A stretch of DNA of 34,357 nucleotides, taken from IMG/VR virus record IMGVR_UViG_3300032116_000734, positions 1-34,357 of that record; one strand, given 5' to 3'. Position numbers and translations under genes: made by a program. Below are positions 6,604 through 14,404 of the stretch, piece after piece; positions within the stretch are counted from its first letter, which is position 1, and each line of letters begins with the position of its first letter. Below the pieces are notes generated by a model. That model was not told where the DNA came from. It made no database searches and worked only from the letters and a program-made list of their open reading frames with translations. Source of the DNA: a virus.

Positions 6604-9600
6604 ATGCCGCAGACCGTGACGTACCAGTTGAGGATACGCAATGCCTCAACGCTTGCCGCACCTGATGGTCCCGACCCGGACTTTCTCGTCATCACGTCCG
6701 ATCCGGTCGGGACCAACCCGTATATCGCGGCTCCGCCGTCGGGCGATGGCGCGGAGGTGGACCCGCTGACTGGCGCGGTGCGGACGGGCGCGTATGTCGT
6801 CGAGGTGGTGGACGCGGACACGGGGACGGACGCGACCGGCACGCTTCGGGTCGTCACGAACAAGCTAGAGGACGCCACGTTCCGGCAGCAGTTGCTGTCA
6901 CGGCGGGCGTATGTGGACGTGATCCGCGCGGGCGTCTCGTCGCGGCTGGTGGCGGGTTATATCTCGTCCGTCCGGTTGATCTCCCCGATGCGGTACGCGA
7001 TCACGGTGGGCGATACGCGCCGGGTCGAGCGGACGCAGACCATCTTTCAAGGCGCGGCGTTAGGCGGCTACACCACGCGCGGGTGTATCACCGGTGGTCC
7101 GATTACGCCGGTGGACTTCGGGACGGTCAAGGCGCGGGGCGGCTGGCGCTATCTCGTCAGCAAGTCGGGCGACGATGTGACACTCACGTTCGTGGATGGC
7201 TACGAACCGGGCGCAGGCTCCCCTATTGTTAAGGACTGGCGGCAGGTGAACCGGTCCGAGATCGCGGACGTCATCGAGGGATACCGTCAGCCCAACCCGT
7301 ACGCGATCGGCGGCGGGTCCTCGTTCGTGACAAGCTACACCACGCCAGTCTTTGACTTTACGTCCGGCAGTTGGGTGGTGGCGGGCGGGGTGCAGGCGGT
7401 GGTCGGCTCGACGGCGACGAACGGCGCGGCGGTGCGCGCGTTGGTCTGCGGGTATTCGGAGGTGCCAGCGAACGAGGCGTTGGGCGTCTCCAATGTCTAC
7501 CTCTACTGGCCGTCCTGCCCGTACAGCAACGGCCAGACGGTTTTTGTCTCGCTCACGACGGTGGACGTCAACGAGACCTGCCCGCTGTACCTTGATGCCC
7601 ACCCGGTCGATCTTGTTACGGCGATCTGGACGAATGCGCGGGTCAAGTACAGCGCCTCCGCGGCCGCGACGGTCAAGACGTTGATCGGGGACACGGTGCG
7701 GCTGGCCTGTCGGTTTCCGCAGGCCCCGCTGATGGACGAGTTTCTCCAGCAGGCGATCTACGGACCGTTCGGGATTTCGGAGCGGACGAATAGCAACGGC
7801 GAGCAGGAACTGTTCCCGACGCGGATCAAGACGGACGTTCTCCCGACGCTCACGGTCAACGCGGCGGCGATGCGGGGCGCGGACGAGGTAGTGTTCGATC
7901 TGGACGAACAGACGGCGGTGTCCGGCATCCGGTTGACGCAGCAGGTGTTGAGTCCAAAGGGGTACGCGCCGGGCACGCAGACGCAGAATGGCACGAATAC
8001 CGGGACGCAGACAAGCGGGCCGCTCGACGGCATCGTGGTCTCTGAAGTCACGCAAACGGCGCAGTATCTGGACCCGAACCTTGCGGTGTTCGCGGGGCGC
8101 GTGGTGGAGTACAAAATCCCCGGCATGATCCATACCGCGGCGGACTTTGTGCCTGCCACGTCGGATCAGTTGGACGCGATCGCCATCGGCACGTTTGACC
8201 GGTTCGGGCGCGGCTGTCAAGCGGCGGAGGTGTCGGTGCTCGCAACCGCGGGCGCGGCGGCGGCGCAGATCGGGGACGAGGTGTATTTCGAGGCCCCGCA
8301 CTTCCCAAATAAGGGCTACCGGATCGGGGAGTCCACGGTCGGGGCGCGGATCATGCAGGTCGTCCGGCGGACGGAGACGCCCGCGGGGCCGGTGTTCCGG
8401 CTGTTGGATTCGGGGCTGGCGGCGCAGCCGGTATCGCCTGCGGCCACGATCACGATCGCGCAAAACCCGAACGCGCCAAGCAATACGGCGCGATTTACGA
8501 TCACGAACGCGGCGACGATAAACGCCACGAACATTTTGCAGGTGCGGGTCGAGTGGGCGGTCGGGACGACGACCCCGACGGGCAACGGGGCGGACTTCGC
8601 GTTCTACCCGGCGGGCGCGGTCCCGACGGGCGCGGTGGACTTGCCGCCGGTCACGACACCGGGCCAGACGGTCTATGTGCGGGCGCGGACGGAGCAGGCG
8701 GGGCGGAGGCCGTCGGCGTGGACCGCGTGGGCGTCCGTGGCGTTGGCAAATATCCCGACCGTTTCCAGCCTGACGAGCTCCAACCTGCGGCAGACGGCGG
8801 TCACGCTAACGTGGACGAACGGATCCTCGACGCTCCCGCTGGCGGTCTATGCGTTTCAGGGCGGATCCGCTCCGGCCAACTGGGCTCCGTATCGCGTCGG
8901 GACGCTCCCGGCGGGGACGACCTCGACGGTGGTGCGGAACCTGACGGGGCCGACGGTGCAGTGGACGCTCGGGGTGGCGTACGAGACGGCGCAGGCGGTC
9001 GGGGCGGTGACGTCCACGACGGTGACGACCAACTCGACGCTCGACACGCCGACGCGTCCGGCTGGGTTGGCGATCATACCGGGCGTCGATGACGCCACGT
9101 TGACGCAGGGGATCGCGCTGGCGTTGTGGGGATCGGACCAGACGCTCGACCTCCAGATTCAGCGGTCCACGGTGAGCGGGTCCGGGTTCGCCACCATTGC
9201 GACGGTGAGCGGGGCGACCACGGTGTATGTGGACCAGTTGCCGCGCAACGGGGTGACGTATTACTACCGGATCGCGCACGTTCTCGGCGGGTTCACGACC
9301 TCCAGCTACACGCCGGAAGTGTCGGGGACGGCGCGGGGGGTGCCGGTCAATGTGACGCGGCCCGGTGCGGTCACGCCGGTCGTGCAGGTGCAGACGTCGG
9401 AGACGGCGACGACGGGCACGGTCACGTTGACGATTACGGACCCGCAGAACCGGGTGGTGCAGGTCAGGTTCCGCGAACGGACGAACGGCGGGGCGTGGGG
9501 CGCGTGGGTCGTCGATAGCACGGTGCCGTACAGTTACACCGGCACGCTGCCCGCGACGGGGTTCCTTGACATCGAGTACGAGGTCACGGGCTTTGACGCG

Positions 9601-11463
9601 GCGGGGACGGCGGCGCAGGTATTGGCGGGCGGGATTGAGTCATTCGACACGAACACCACGCCGGACATGGTGTCCGTGGTCGGGACGTTCAACAGCGCGG
9701 GCGCGTTCACGCTGGCGATCTCGGCCGACTCCGACACGGCCTCGGTTAAGTACGCGATCAGCACGGTCAGTCAGCCCACTCTAGCGACCGTGCAGGCGCA
9801 GGCGGCGATTAACGGGCGGAACCTGACGGCGACCTTCGCGGGCCCCTATGCGAGCGGCACGACCGTCTTTGTCTCGGTCCTCGGCTACACGGGGACGAGC
9901 GGGACCGGCTCCGAATCGGCGCTCTTTGAGTACCGCTTTGTGCGCGACGGCGGGCTGGTATATTCCGAGTGCTTTGCGGCGATTACGGCGGCGACCGCCA
10001 CGCAAATCTTAGTGACGGTCACGGCGACGGCGGCGACGGGCACGCCAACGGTGCAACTGGTGGCGGTCAACGGCTCGGCAACGGTTGTGAGTGGATATCC
10101 AGCGCCCGGTATCCCGCAGCCATCAGGTACCCAATGGCTCTTTAATCGCGGTCCGGCACTCGGCGGCTCCGGGCAGGCGCAGTTTCGGGCCGTGCTGTCG
10201 GGGACGCAGAGCGACGATGATTTTATCGAGATACCGGAGCAGGGGCGGGACACGACCTATCTGACCACGCGCGCGCGCGTTAGGAATACCACCGCCACAC
10301 AGGTTTTCGTTCGCGTGGCCGTGTTGGACAAGTATTCCAATCTAACGGCTTCCATCACACAGCTTCCGTATGGTGTCCCCGGCATTACGCCAAATACCAC
10401 GCAGACGGTCACGACGGTGCAAGGTGACACGTTCCCTGCGGAGGTCGTGGGATATTACGTCGATTATACGATTGATCGACCGGCCTTTGGGGCTGGCACG
10501 GGGCGCGTTGTCTTTACGGCAACCAATGCGCAACGGGTTGCCGATTCGGACTCGGTTGATATTCCTGCCATTGAGCGTGACACCATCGCCTTAACCTCGC
10601 GCGCGCGGATCTTTTCGCAGACGGCGACGCAGATGGTGATTCGGTACGCGGTCGCCACGCCGGTTGCGCTGTCGCCCAATACGGCCAACATTACCTATGT
10701 CACCGAAGGGCTTGGGACAGTTTCCCCCGGTTCACCGGGCGTCCCACAGGCTATCACGCCTGAAACCAACACGCAAATCACGGAACCATTACTCAGCTAT
10801 ATCGACTTCACCGTGCCGCGTCCGGCGGTCGGAGCCAATCCGGGACGTATCACGTTTCAAGCCACCGCGACGAACCGCACGGCGAGCAGTGATGCGGTCG
10901 ATGTGCCGCCGCAGGAGCGGGTCGGGCCAAGCCTCAAGGTCGTGACCACGCCGGGCACGTCGAGCTATTCGCTTGAGATTACGTGGGATGGCACGATTGC
11001 TTACGCGCTGGACGGCGTGACGCAATCGGTGAGCGGCTGGACCTCGCCGCGGACGGAGACGATCACCCGCGGCGACATTGGGTCCAACACGAAGGTGGCG
11101 GCGTTTGCGGTCACGAAGGACAGCGTCACCGTCTCCGAGTCGATCAACATTCCGCCGAAGGATATTACCTCCGCCTCGCTGTCGATCGGCACGCAGACGG
11201 CGGACGATACCACGAACACGTACGAGTTCGACTGGACGGCCTCCAACTTTCCGACCGGTACAACCTACGACCTGAATTATCGAACCGTTACAACAACCGG
11301 TGACGTGGAGGAGGGCTATTATTCGGGCCTGACTACGACCGATCAGGACGTCTTGAGCGGCTATACGATCGGCCTCAACCCGACCTACCAGATGACCGTC
11401 TCGGCCGTGCTCTCGGGCGCGGTCCTGATGTCGCGCAGTCGAACCGGCACCTTCCTGACCTAA
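6604..11463 (+). CDS. Large tail-tip/host-specificity protein with repeated beta domains
   Basis: This encodes 1619 residues, the largest gene here. About the first 600 residues look like a tail hub (for example RLVAGYISSVRLISPMRYAI and a long Gly/Thr-rich middle). From about residue 620 to 1200 there is a series of fibronectin-III-like domains, recognisable by patterns such as TVYVRARTEQAGRRPSAW and VTYYYRIAHVLGG. Residues about 1215-1520 contain further tandem units ending in IP-x-x-x-RD motifs. It resembles the gpJ-type central fibre proteins that bind the host surface and follow the Dit-like gene. It ends 24 bases before a glycosyltransferase gene. Which part binds the receptor is not visible from sequence. 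Confidence 0.8.
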   Translation: MPQTVTYQLRIRNASTLAAPDGPDPDFLVITSDPVGTNPYIAAPPSGDGAEVDPLTGAVRTGAYVVEVVDADTGTDATGTLRVVTNKLEDATFRQQLLSRRAYVDVIRAGVSSRLVAGYISSVRLISPMRYAITVGDTRRVERTQTIFQGAALGGYTTRGCITGGPITPVDFGTVKARGGWRYLVSKSGDDVTLTFVDGYEPGAGSPIVKDWRQVNRSEIADVIEGYRQPNPYAIGGGSSFVTSYTTPVFDFTSGSWVVAGGVQAVVGSTATNGAAVRALVCGYSEVPANEALGVSNVYLYWPSCPYSNGQTVFVSLTTVDVNETCPLYLDAHPVDLVTAIWTNARVKYSASAAATVKTLIGDTVRLACRFPQAPLMDEFLQQAIYGPFGISERTNSNGEQELFPTRIKTDVLPTLTVNAAAMRGADEVVFDLDEQTAVSGIRLTQQVLSPKGYAPGTQTQNGTNTGTQTSGPLDGIVVSEVTQTAQYLDPNLAVFAGRVVEYKIPGMIHTAADFVPATSDQLDAIAIGTFDRFGRGCQAAEVSVLATAGAAAAQIGDEVYFEAPHFPNKGYRIGESTVGARIMQVVRRTETPAGPVFRLLDSGLAAQPVSPAATITIAQNPNAPSNTARFTITNAATINATNILQVRVEWAVGTTTPTGNGADFAFYPAGAVPTGAVDLPPVTTPGQTVYVRARTEQAGRRPSAWTAWASVALANIPTVSSLTSSNLRQTAVTLTWTNGSSTLPLAVYAFQGGSAPANWAPYRVGTLPAGTTSTVVRNLTGPTVQWTLGVAYETAQAVGAVTSTTVTTNSTLDTPTRPAGLAIIPGVDDATLTQGIALALWGSDQTLDLQIQRSTVSGSGFATIATVSGATTVYVDQLPRNGVTYYYRIAHVLGGFTTSSYTPEVSGTARGVPVNVTRPGAVTPVVQVQTSETATTGTVTLTITDPQNRVVQVRFRERTNGGAWGAWVVDSTVPYSYTGTLPATGFLDIEYEVTGFDAAGTAAQVLAGGIESFDTNTTPDMVSVVGTFNSAGAFTLAISADSDTASVKYAISTVSQPTLATVQAQAAINGRNLTATFAGPYASGTTVFVSVLGYTGTSGTGSESALFEYRFVRDGGLVYSECFAAITAATATQILVTVTATAATGTPTVQLVAVNGSATVVSGYPAPGIPQPSGTQWLFNRGPALGGSGQAQFRAVLSGTQSDDDFIEIPEQGRDTTYLTTRARVRNTTATQVFVRVAVLDKYSNLTASITQLPYGVPGITPNTTQTVTTVQGDTFPAEVVGYYVDYTIDRPAFGAGTGRVVFTATNAQRVADSDSVDIPAIERDTIALTSRARIFSQTATQMVIRYAVATPVALSPNTANITYVTEGLGTVSPGSPGVPQAITPETNTQITEPLLSYIDFTVPRPAVGANPGRITFQATATNRTASSDAVDVPPQERVGPSLKVVTTPGTSSYSLEITWDGTIAYALDGVTQSVSGWTSPRTETITRGDIGSNTKVAAFAVTKDSVTVSESINIPPKDITSASLSIGTQTADDTTNTYEFDWTASNFPTGTTYDLNYRTVTTTGDVEEGYYSGLTTTDQDVLSGYTIGLNPTYQMTVSAVLSGAVLMSRSRTGTFLT
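10250..11160 (+). repeat. Tandem beta-domain repeats inside the tail-tip gene
   Basis: Successive units of about 80-115 codons end with related sequences: FIEIPEQGRDT (near 10250), VDIPAIERDT (near 10580), VDVPPQERVG (near 10925) and INIPPKDI (near 11160). Each of the first two is followed by a similar strand start (TTRARV, TSRARI). The block suggests domain duplication within the distal part of the tail-tip protein. It also contains a short (CG)n tract at about 10268-10278. Confidence 0.65.
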
Positions 11464-11487
11464 CTTTTACTGCGGAGGGCGCACCTG

Positions 11488-12606
11488 ATGCGCTTGCATC
11501 TGCTCGGCATTCCCCACACGGTCACGCATCCGGCGTGGACGCATTGTGCCTTTACGCAAAAGGTCGTCAAGTTCGCCCGCATGATGCGGCCGTTCGGCTA
11601 CCACGTCACGCATTACGGCGTCGAGGGGTCAATCACGGGCGCGGACGAGGACGTCCAGTTGATGACGCAGGACGAGCATCAGGACCTGCTCGGGCACCCG
11701 TACCGGCACGATACGCGGCAGTACGGCGAGGACGCGGTAGACCAGTCGGCGGTGTATCGGCAGTGGAACCTGTACGCGCGGGAGGCGCTGCGGGACCGGC
11801 TGCAACCGGGCGACCTGATCCTCTGCCCGTTCGGGCACGCGCACGCGGCGGCGATTCGCGGGCTGGAGGCGTTGACGTCGGGCGCGGTCGGGGCGATCGA
11901 GTCGGGGATCGGGTACTACGACACGATGCTGCCGTGGCGGATCTACGAGTCCTACGCGGCGCGGCACGCGGCAATGGGGAAGGAGGGGCGGCACGGGGTG
12001 TCGCTGGAGTCCTCCCGGCTGGAGTTCGTGGTGCCGAACTACTACGACCTCGCGGACTGGCCGTTCCAGCCCAACCCGACGCCGGACGGGCCGGTGGTGT
12101 TCCTCGGGCGGTGGACGAAGGGGAAGGGCCTCGACATTGTGCGGCAGATGGCCGAGGCGCGGCCGGACGTGCCGTTCTGGTTGGCGGGGCAGGGCGACCG
12201 GGCGGCGTTGGAGGGGTGGCCGTCCAACGTGGTGGACCTCGGGGTGCTCGGCGCGGAGCGGGCGGCGGTGCTCGGGCAGGCGCGGGCGATCGTGGCCCCG
12301 AGCCGGTACGTGGAGCCGTTCGCGGGGGCGGTCGTCGAGGCGCAGTTGGTGGGGACGCCGGCGATCACGTCCGACTTCGGGGCGTTCGCGGAGACGGTGG
12401 CGCACGGGATTAGCGGGTTCCGGTGCAACACGTTGTCGCAGTTCGTGGCGGCGATCGACCGGGTGGCGGGGCTAGACCGGCGGCATATCCGGCGTCGGGC
12501 GGAGAAGTTATGGGCGCTCCCGCGGGTCGGGCGGCTGTACCATGAGGCGTTCCAAGTGGTCGGCGAACGGATCGCGGCAAAAGCGTTCCCGGCGTCCGGC
12601 TGGTAA
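11488..12606 (+). CDS. GT-B glycosyltransferase (GT4-like)
   Basis: This encodes 372 residues from ATG 11488 with GGAGG upstream. The C-terminal half has the GT-B nucleotide-sugar-binding pattern: VVFLGRWTKGKGLDIV (about 203-218), FWLAGQGDR (230-238), VDLGVLGAERAAVL and an E-x7-E motif EPFAGAVVE (E276 and E284). This is how retaining GT4-type enzymes bind the sugar donor. The N-terminal acceptor half is less conserved. The gene lies between the tail-tip gene and the lysis cassette in the late operon, so a virion tail protein or host cell-wall glycan are the obvious targets; neither is proven by sequence. Confidence 0.85.
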   Translation: MRLHLLGIPHTVTHPAWTHCAFTQKVVKFARMMRPFGYHVTHYGVEGSITGADEDVQLMTQDEHQDLLGHPYRHDTRQYGEDAVDQSAVYRQWNLYAREALRDRLQPGDLILCPFGHAHAAAIRGLEALTSGAVGAIESGIGYYDTMLPWRIYESYAARHAAMGKEGRHGVSLESSRLEFVVPNYYDLADWPFQPNPTPDGPVVFLGRWTKGKGLDIVRQMAEARPDVPFWLAGQGDRAALEGWPSNVVDLGVLGAERAAVLGQARAIVAPSRYVEPFAGAVVEAQLVGTPAITSDFGAFAETVAHGISGFRCNTLSQFVAAIDRVAGLDRRHIRRRAEKLWALPRVGRLYHEAFQVVGERIAAKAFPASGW

Positions 12607-12696
12607 TGTCTAGGCCCGTATTGCCATAGACTCATCAGTTATCGACATTCCCACACTAGTAAATTTCGACTTCACCCTGTCGCGTCTGAGGACGGT

Positions 12697-12927
12697 ATGA
12701 TCGCTGGTGATCCGACGATAACGCTCTCGCCGTTCGCGCTGACAGCGGCCACGATTGTGGCGTCGGTGGCGGCGTCGTGGGGCGTGATGCAGACGACCCT
12801 GAAGCAGCTCACGAAAGAGATCGAGCGAGTGCGGCACGACCTCAAGAACATGCAGCAGGCGCAACAGGGCGCGATCATGGAGACGCTGGAACGGGTGGCG
12901 CGGATCGAAGGCAAACTGGGCGTCTGA
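12697..12927 (+). CDS. Holin-like small membrane protein with coiled coil
   Basis: This encodes 76 residues. One membrane segment lies at about residues 8-30 (LSPFALTAATIVASVAASWG) and is followed by a charged coiled coil (LKQLTKEIERVRHDL; LERVARIEGKLGV). That layout resembles XhlA-type lysis proteins, which act with a holin. It sits just before the endolysin gene. GAGG lies 5 bases before the ATG. The preceding 90 bases (12607-12696) carry no gene or clear promoter. Confidence 0.65.
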   Translation: MIAGDPTITLSPFALTAATIVASVAASWGVMQTTLKQLTKEIERVRHDLKNMQQAQQGAIMETLERVARIEGKLGV

Positions 12928-12928
12928 G

Positions 12929-13447
12929 GTGCCGGTGTTCGGGACGGTTCCGGCGGAGGTCAAAGCGGTCCGCGATCTGTCCGTGCTCGCGCCGAAGTTC
13001 CGCAAGGCGCTGGAAGCGGGGATGGCCCGCCTGATGGCGTTGGGGTTTGACCCGGTGGTGGTCGAGACGCTGCGGACGCATGACCGGCAGCGGTTCCTAC
13101 ACGGGTTTGGGCGGGACTACGACGACGGGCGGGGAATCGTGACCTATTCCTCAGACGCGGACGAGACGTGGCACGGCTACGGGCTGGCGGCGGACGTGAT
13201 CCCGCGGCGGGAGGGGTACGCGGCCCCGTCGTGGGTCTGGGCGGCGTACGGGCGAGCGTGGCGGGCGGAGGGGCTGCGGTGGGGGGCGGACTGGGACCAC
13301 GACGGGGAGACGCGGGACGAGACGTTCCTCGACTACCCGCACGTCCAGTGGGGTCCGCCAATGCGCCGGAGTCCGAGCCCGCGGGCCGCGCGGTTGGTGC
13401 AGTCGGGGGGACCGCCCGCCGTCTGGCGGGAGGTCGGGGCCATCTAG
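12929..13447 (+). CDS. Endolysin, M15-type L,D/D,D-peptidase
   Basis: This encodes 172 residues from GTG 12929, two bases after the previous stop. It has the zinc-peptidase pattern of the M15 family (VanY/endolysin type): TWHGYGLAAD, matching S-x-H-x-x-G-x-A-x-D with H82 and D89 and Thr in place of the usual Ser, and a final DYPHVQW with H138 as the third ligand. Such enzymes cut the peptide part of peptidoglycan at lysis. No signal peptide or separate cell-wall-binding domain is visible, so export should rely on the neighbouring holin-like proteins. The last 30 residues are a disordered Arg/Pro/Gly tail. Confidence 0.85.
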   Translation: MPVFGTVPAEVKAVRDLSVLAPKFRKALEAGMARLMALGFDPVVVETLRTHDRQRFLHGFGRDYDDGRGIVTYSSDADETWHGYGLAADVIPRREGYAAPSWVWAAYGRAWRAEGLRWGADWDHDGETRDETFLDYPHVQWGPPMRRSPSPRAARLVQSGGPPAVWREVGAI

Positions 13448-13461
13448 CCGGGAGGTGATCC

Positions 13462-13776
13462 GTGGAGTGGGCGAAGCTGAAGCTGATCGAGTACGGGTTC
13501 GCGCTGATCGTCGGGCCGTTGGCGGCGCTGACGGTACAGGCGCTCAAGTCCTACCTGATTTGGGTGGACGGACTGGCGGTCTGGCAAAAGCGGGCGTTCG
13601 TGCTGGTCACGGTCACGGTCTTTACGCTGCTGGGCGCGGTCACGGGCGTGGATTTTGGGGTCAAGGACGGCGACCTCTCCAACCTCGCGCTGGTGGACGT
13701 CGAGACGGTCAAGGTGGCGATCGGGGCGATGTTCGCGATGGGGCTTCACGCGGTCAAGAAGGCGATGGGCAAGTAG
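13462..13776 (+). CDS. Putative holin
   Basis: This encodes 104 residues. The GTG start at 13462 follows an almost perfect anti-16S match GGAGGTGATC, the strongest ribosome site in the window. Membrane segments are visible at about residues 11-31 (FALIVGPLAALTVQALKSYL) and 44-62 (AFVLVTVTVFTLLGAVTG), with an amphipathic C-terminal helix (VKVAIGAMFAMGLHAVKKAMG). Size, topology and position directly after the endolysin fit a holin that forms the membrane lesion. It is the last gene of the late block; promoter and terminator signals follow. Confidence 0.7.
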   Translation: MEWAKLKLIEYGFALIVGPLAALTVQALKSYLIWVDGLAVWQKRAFVLVTVTVFTLLGAVTGVDFGVKDGDLSNLALVDVETVKVAIGAMFAMGLHAVKKAMGK

Positions 13777-13786
13777 CCCAAAGCTG

Positions 13787-13815
13787 TTGACATGTAAAGA
13801 GCAACCCGGCATATT
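13787..13815 (+). promoter_or_regulatory. Sigma70-like promoter after the lysis cassette
   Basis: A perfect -35 TTGACA (13787-13792) is followed after 17 bases by CATATT (13810-13815), five of six matches to TATAAT being replaced only partly. It points right, 11 bases after the holin stop, and no gene of normal size lies between it and the terminator at 13954-13986. Expected transcription start is near 13822. It differs from the three 16-bp-spaced early promoters farther right. Confidence 0.7.
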
Positions 13816-13849
13816 GGAGGCACGGTCCGGGGACAGCTTCGCGTGATGC

Positions 13850-13885
13850 GCCGAGCGCACCCGATCGGGGCCGAGCGCACCCGAT
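13850..13885 (+). repeat. Two 16-base direct repeats, 20-base period
   Basis: GCCGAGCGCACCCGAT occurs at 13850-13865 and again at 13870-13885, separated by CGGG. The spacing of 20 bases, two helical turns, would suit two protein molecules binding on one face of the DNA. It lies inside the possible small RNA, so it could equally be an RNA element. Function is unknown. Confidence 0.7.
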
Positions 13886-13953
13886 GCCGGATCGTATGAC
13901 CGCATCATGGCTAGAGGACCCGCGTCTCTCCCGTCGTGGACAGCCTCGCAAGG

Positions 13954-13986
13954 AGCTCCGGTGAAAGCCGGGGCTTTCTTGTTTTT
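13954..13986 (+). terminator. Rho-independent terminator with GAAA loop
   Basis: AGCTCCGGT (13954-13962) pairs with GCCGGGGCT (13967-13975), allowing G-U pairs, across a GAAA tetraloop, and is followed by TTCTTGTTTTT (13976-13986). This is a textbook intrinsic terminator on the + strand. It can end both the late operon coming from the lysis genes and any transcript from the promoter at 13787. Confidence 0.85.
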
Positions 13987-13992
13987 GGGATC

Positions 13993-14020
13993 TTGACCGG
14001 CGGGGCGGGTGGGGTATGTT
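13993..14020 (+). promoter_or_regulatory. Promoter P1 (16-bp spaced)
   Basis: TTGACC (13993-13998) and TATGTT (14015-14020) are 16 bases apart, the same spacing as in the two early promoters at 14405 and 16597. Thirteen bases after the -10 it reads gTCGGGC, matching the TCGGGC found at nearly the same place in the other two. It starts seven bases after the terminator tail. The product would be the structured, gene-poor stretch to 14404 and possibly the early operon beyond. Confidence 0.55.
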
Positions 14021-14109
14021 TGACGCGTCGGGCCTTCCTTGCGTCTCCCGATCGGTCGTGACTGTCCCACGATCAACCAATCCTGACGCTACCGGACAGG
14101 GTGCAGCAC

Positions 14110-14142
14110 AAAAAACCGGGCAACGTCAGCCAACGACCCGGT
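14110..14142 (-). terminator. Intrinsic terminator facing left
   Basis: On the - strand ACCGGG (14142-14137) pairs with CCCGGT (14120-14115) and is followed by a T run (complement of the A run 14110-14115). An inner CGT/ACG pair can extend the stem. It would stop transcription coming leftward from the early region, which implies an antisense or divergent transcript. No clear - strand promoter was identified upstream. Confidence 0.6.
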
Positions 14143-14169
14143 CGGTCATCAAACCTTAAGCCGCGCTCC

Positions 14170-14190
14170 ACGGTCGGACTATCGGACCGT
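14170..14190. repeat. Inverted repeat ACGGTC/GACCGT
   Basis: ACGGTC (14170-14175) and GACCGT (14185-14190) form a perfect 6-base inverted repeat around nine bases. It is the first of several stem-forming elements in the gene-poor control region. It could be an operator or part of an RNA fold. Confidence 0.5.
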
Positions 14191-14210
14191 TAGGTAACTC
14201 CCGAGGGGGA

Positions 14211-14230
14211 CCACCGCGAGACGGCGGTGG
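14211..14230. repeat. Inverted repeat CCACCGC/GCGGTGG
   Basis: CCACCGC (14211-14217) and GCGGTGG (14224-14230) are perfectly complementary around GAGACG, giving a stable 7-bp GC-rich hairpin with a six-base loop. No T run follows, so it is not a terminator on the + strand. It probably belongs to the same structured region as the neighbouring repeats. Confidence 0.55.
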
Positions 14231-14371
14231 ATCTGGAAGGGACGCCACAGATAGGTCGGACGATCTAGGACGGGATAAAAGACCATCCCGAGAGCCCTCA
14301 CTGATCGATGGCGCTTCGCGCTTATCTGATGACCGGGAATGGCCCCGTCGTGTCCGACCAAAGAACATGAA

Positions 14372-14395
14372 GAAAGATTAACGAAAGAATCTTTC
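14372..14395. repeat. Perfect 8-base inverted repeat beside early promoter P2
   Basis: GAAAGATT (14372-14379) and AATCTTTC (14388-14395) are perfect inverted copies around an 8-base centre; centre-to-centre spacing is 16 bases. The right arm ends 9 bases before the -35 of P2 at 14405. AT-rich in a GC-rich region and without a following T run, it looks more like a protein-binding operator or activator site for the early promoter than a terminator. Confidence 0.6.
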
Positions 14396-14404
14396 GGTCC
14401 CCTC

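Larger units (their letters stand above)
13822..13986 (+). ncRNA. Possible small RNA or attenuator leader
   Basis: A promoter at 13787-13815 and a strong intrinsic terminator at 13954-13986 delimit a transcript of about 165 bases without a gene of normal size. It contains the 16-base direct repeat at 13850-13885. Two tiny open frames (13846-13899, 17 codons, and 13896-13964, 22 codons) overlap as ATGA, and the second stops inside the terminator stem, so a leader-peptide attenuator is an alternative reading. Neither has a good ribosome site. No match to a known RNA family is recognised by eye. Confidence 0.45.
14021..14404. other. Gene-poor structured region before the early operon
   Basis: About 380 bases contain no convincing gene on either strand. 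What can be seen is a convergent (- strand) terminator at 14110-14142, inverted repeats at 14170-14190 and 14211-14230, a shorter GGGAT/ATCCC pair near 14274-14292, and a perfect 8-base inverted repeat at 14372-14395 next to the early promoter. Such a collection fits a control region, a structured RNA, or a replication or packaging site. The sequence alone does not decide which. Confidence 0.5.

Noticed and set aside
14016-14159. 47-codon + strand frame starting in the -10 of promoter P1
   Set aside because: The ATG overlaps the -10, so a transcript from P1 cannot contain it, and the terminator at 13954-13986 blocks reading from upstream. Composition gives no support.
14156-14368. 70-codon - strand frame ending just before the leftward terminator
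   Set aside because: The position is suggestive, but the translation is low-complexity Arg/Ser/Pro, and no ribosome site precedes the ATG (ctttcttc). A non-coding transcript is as likely.
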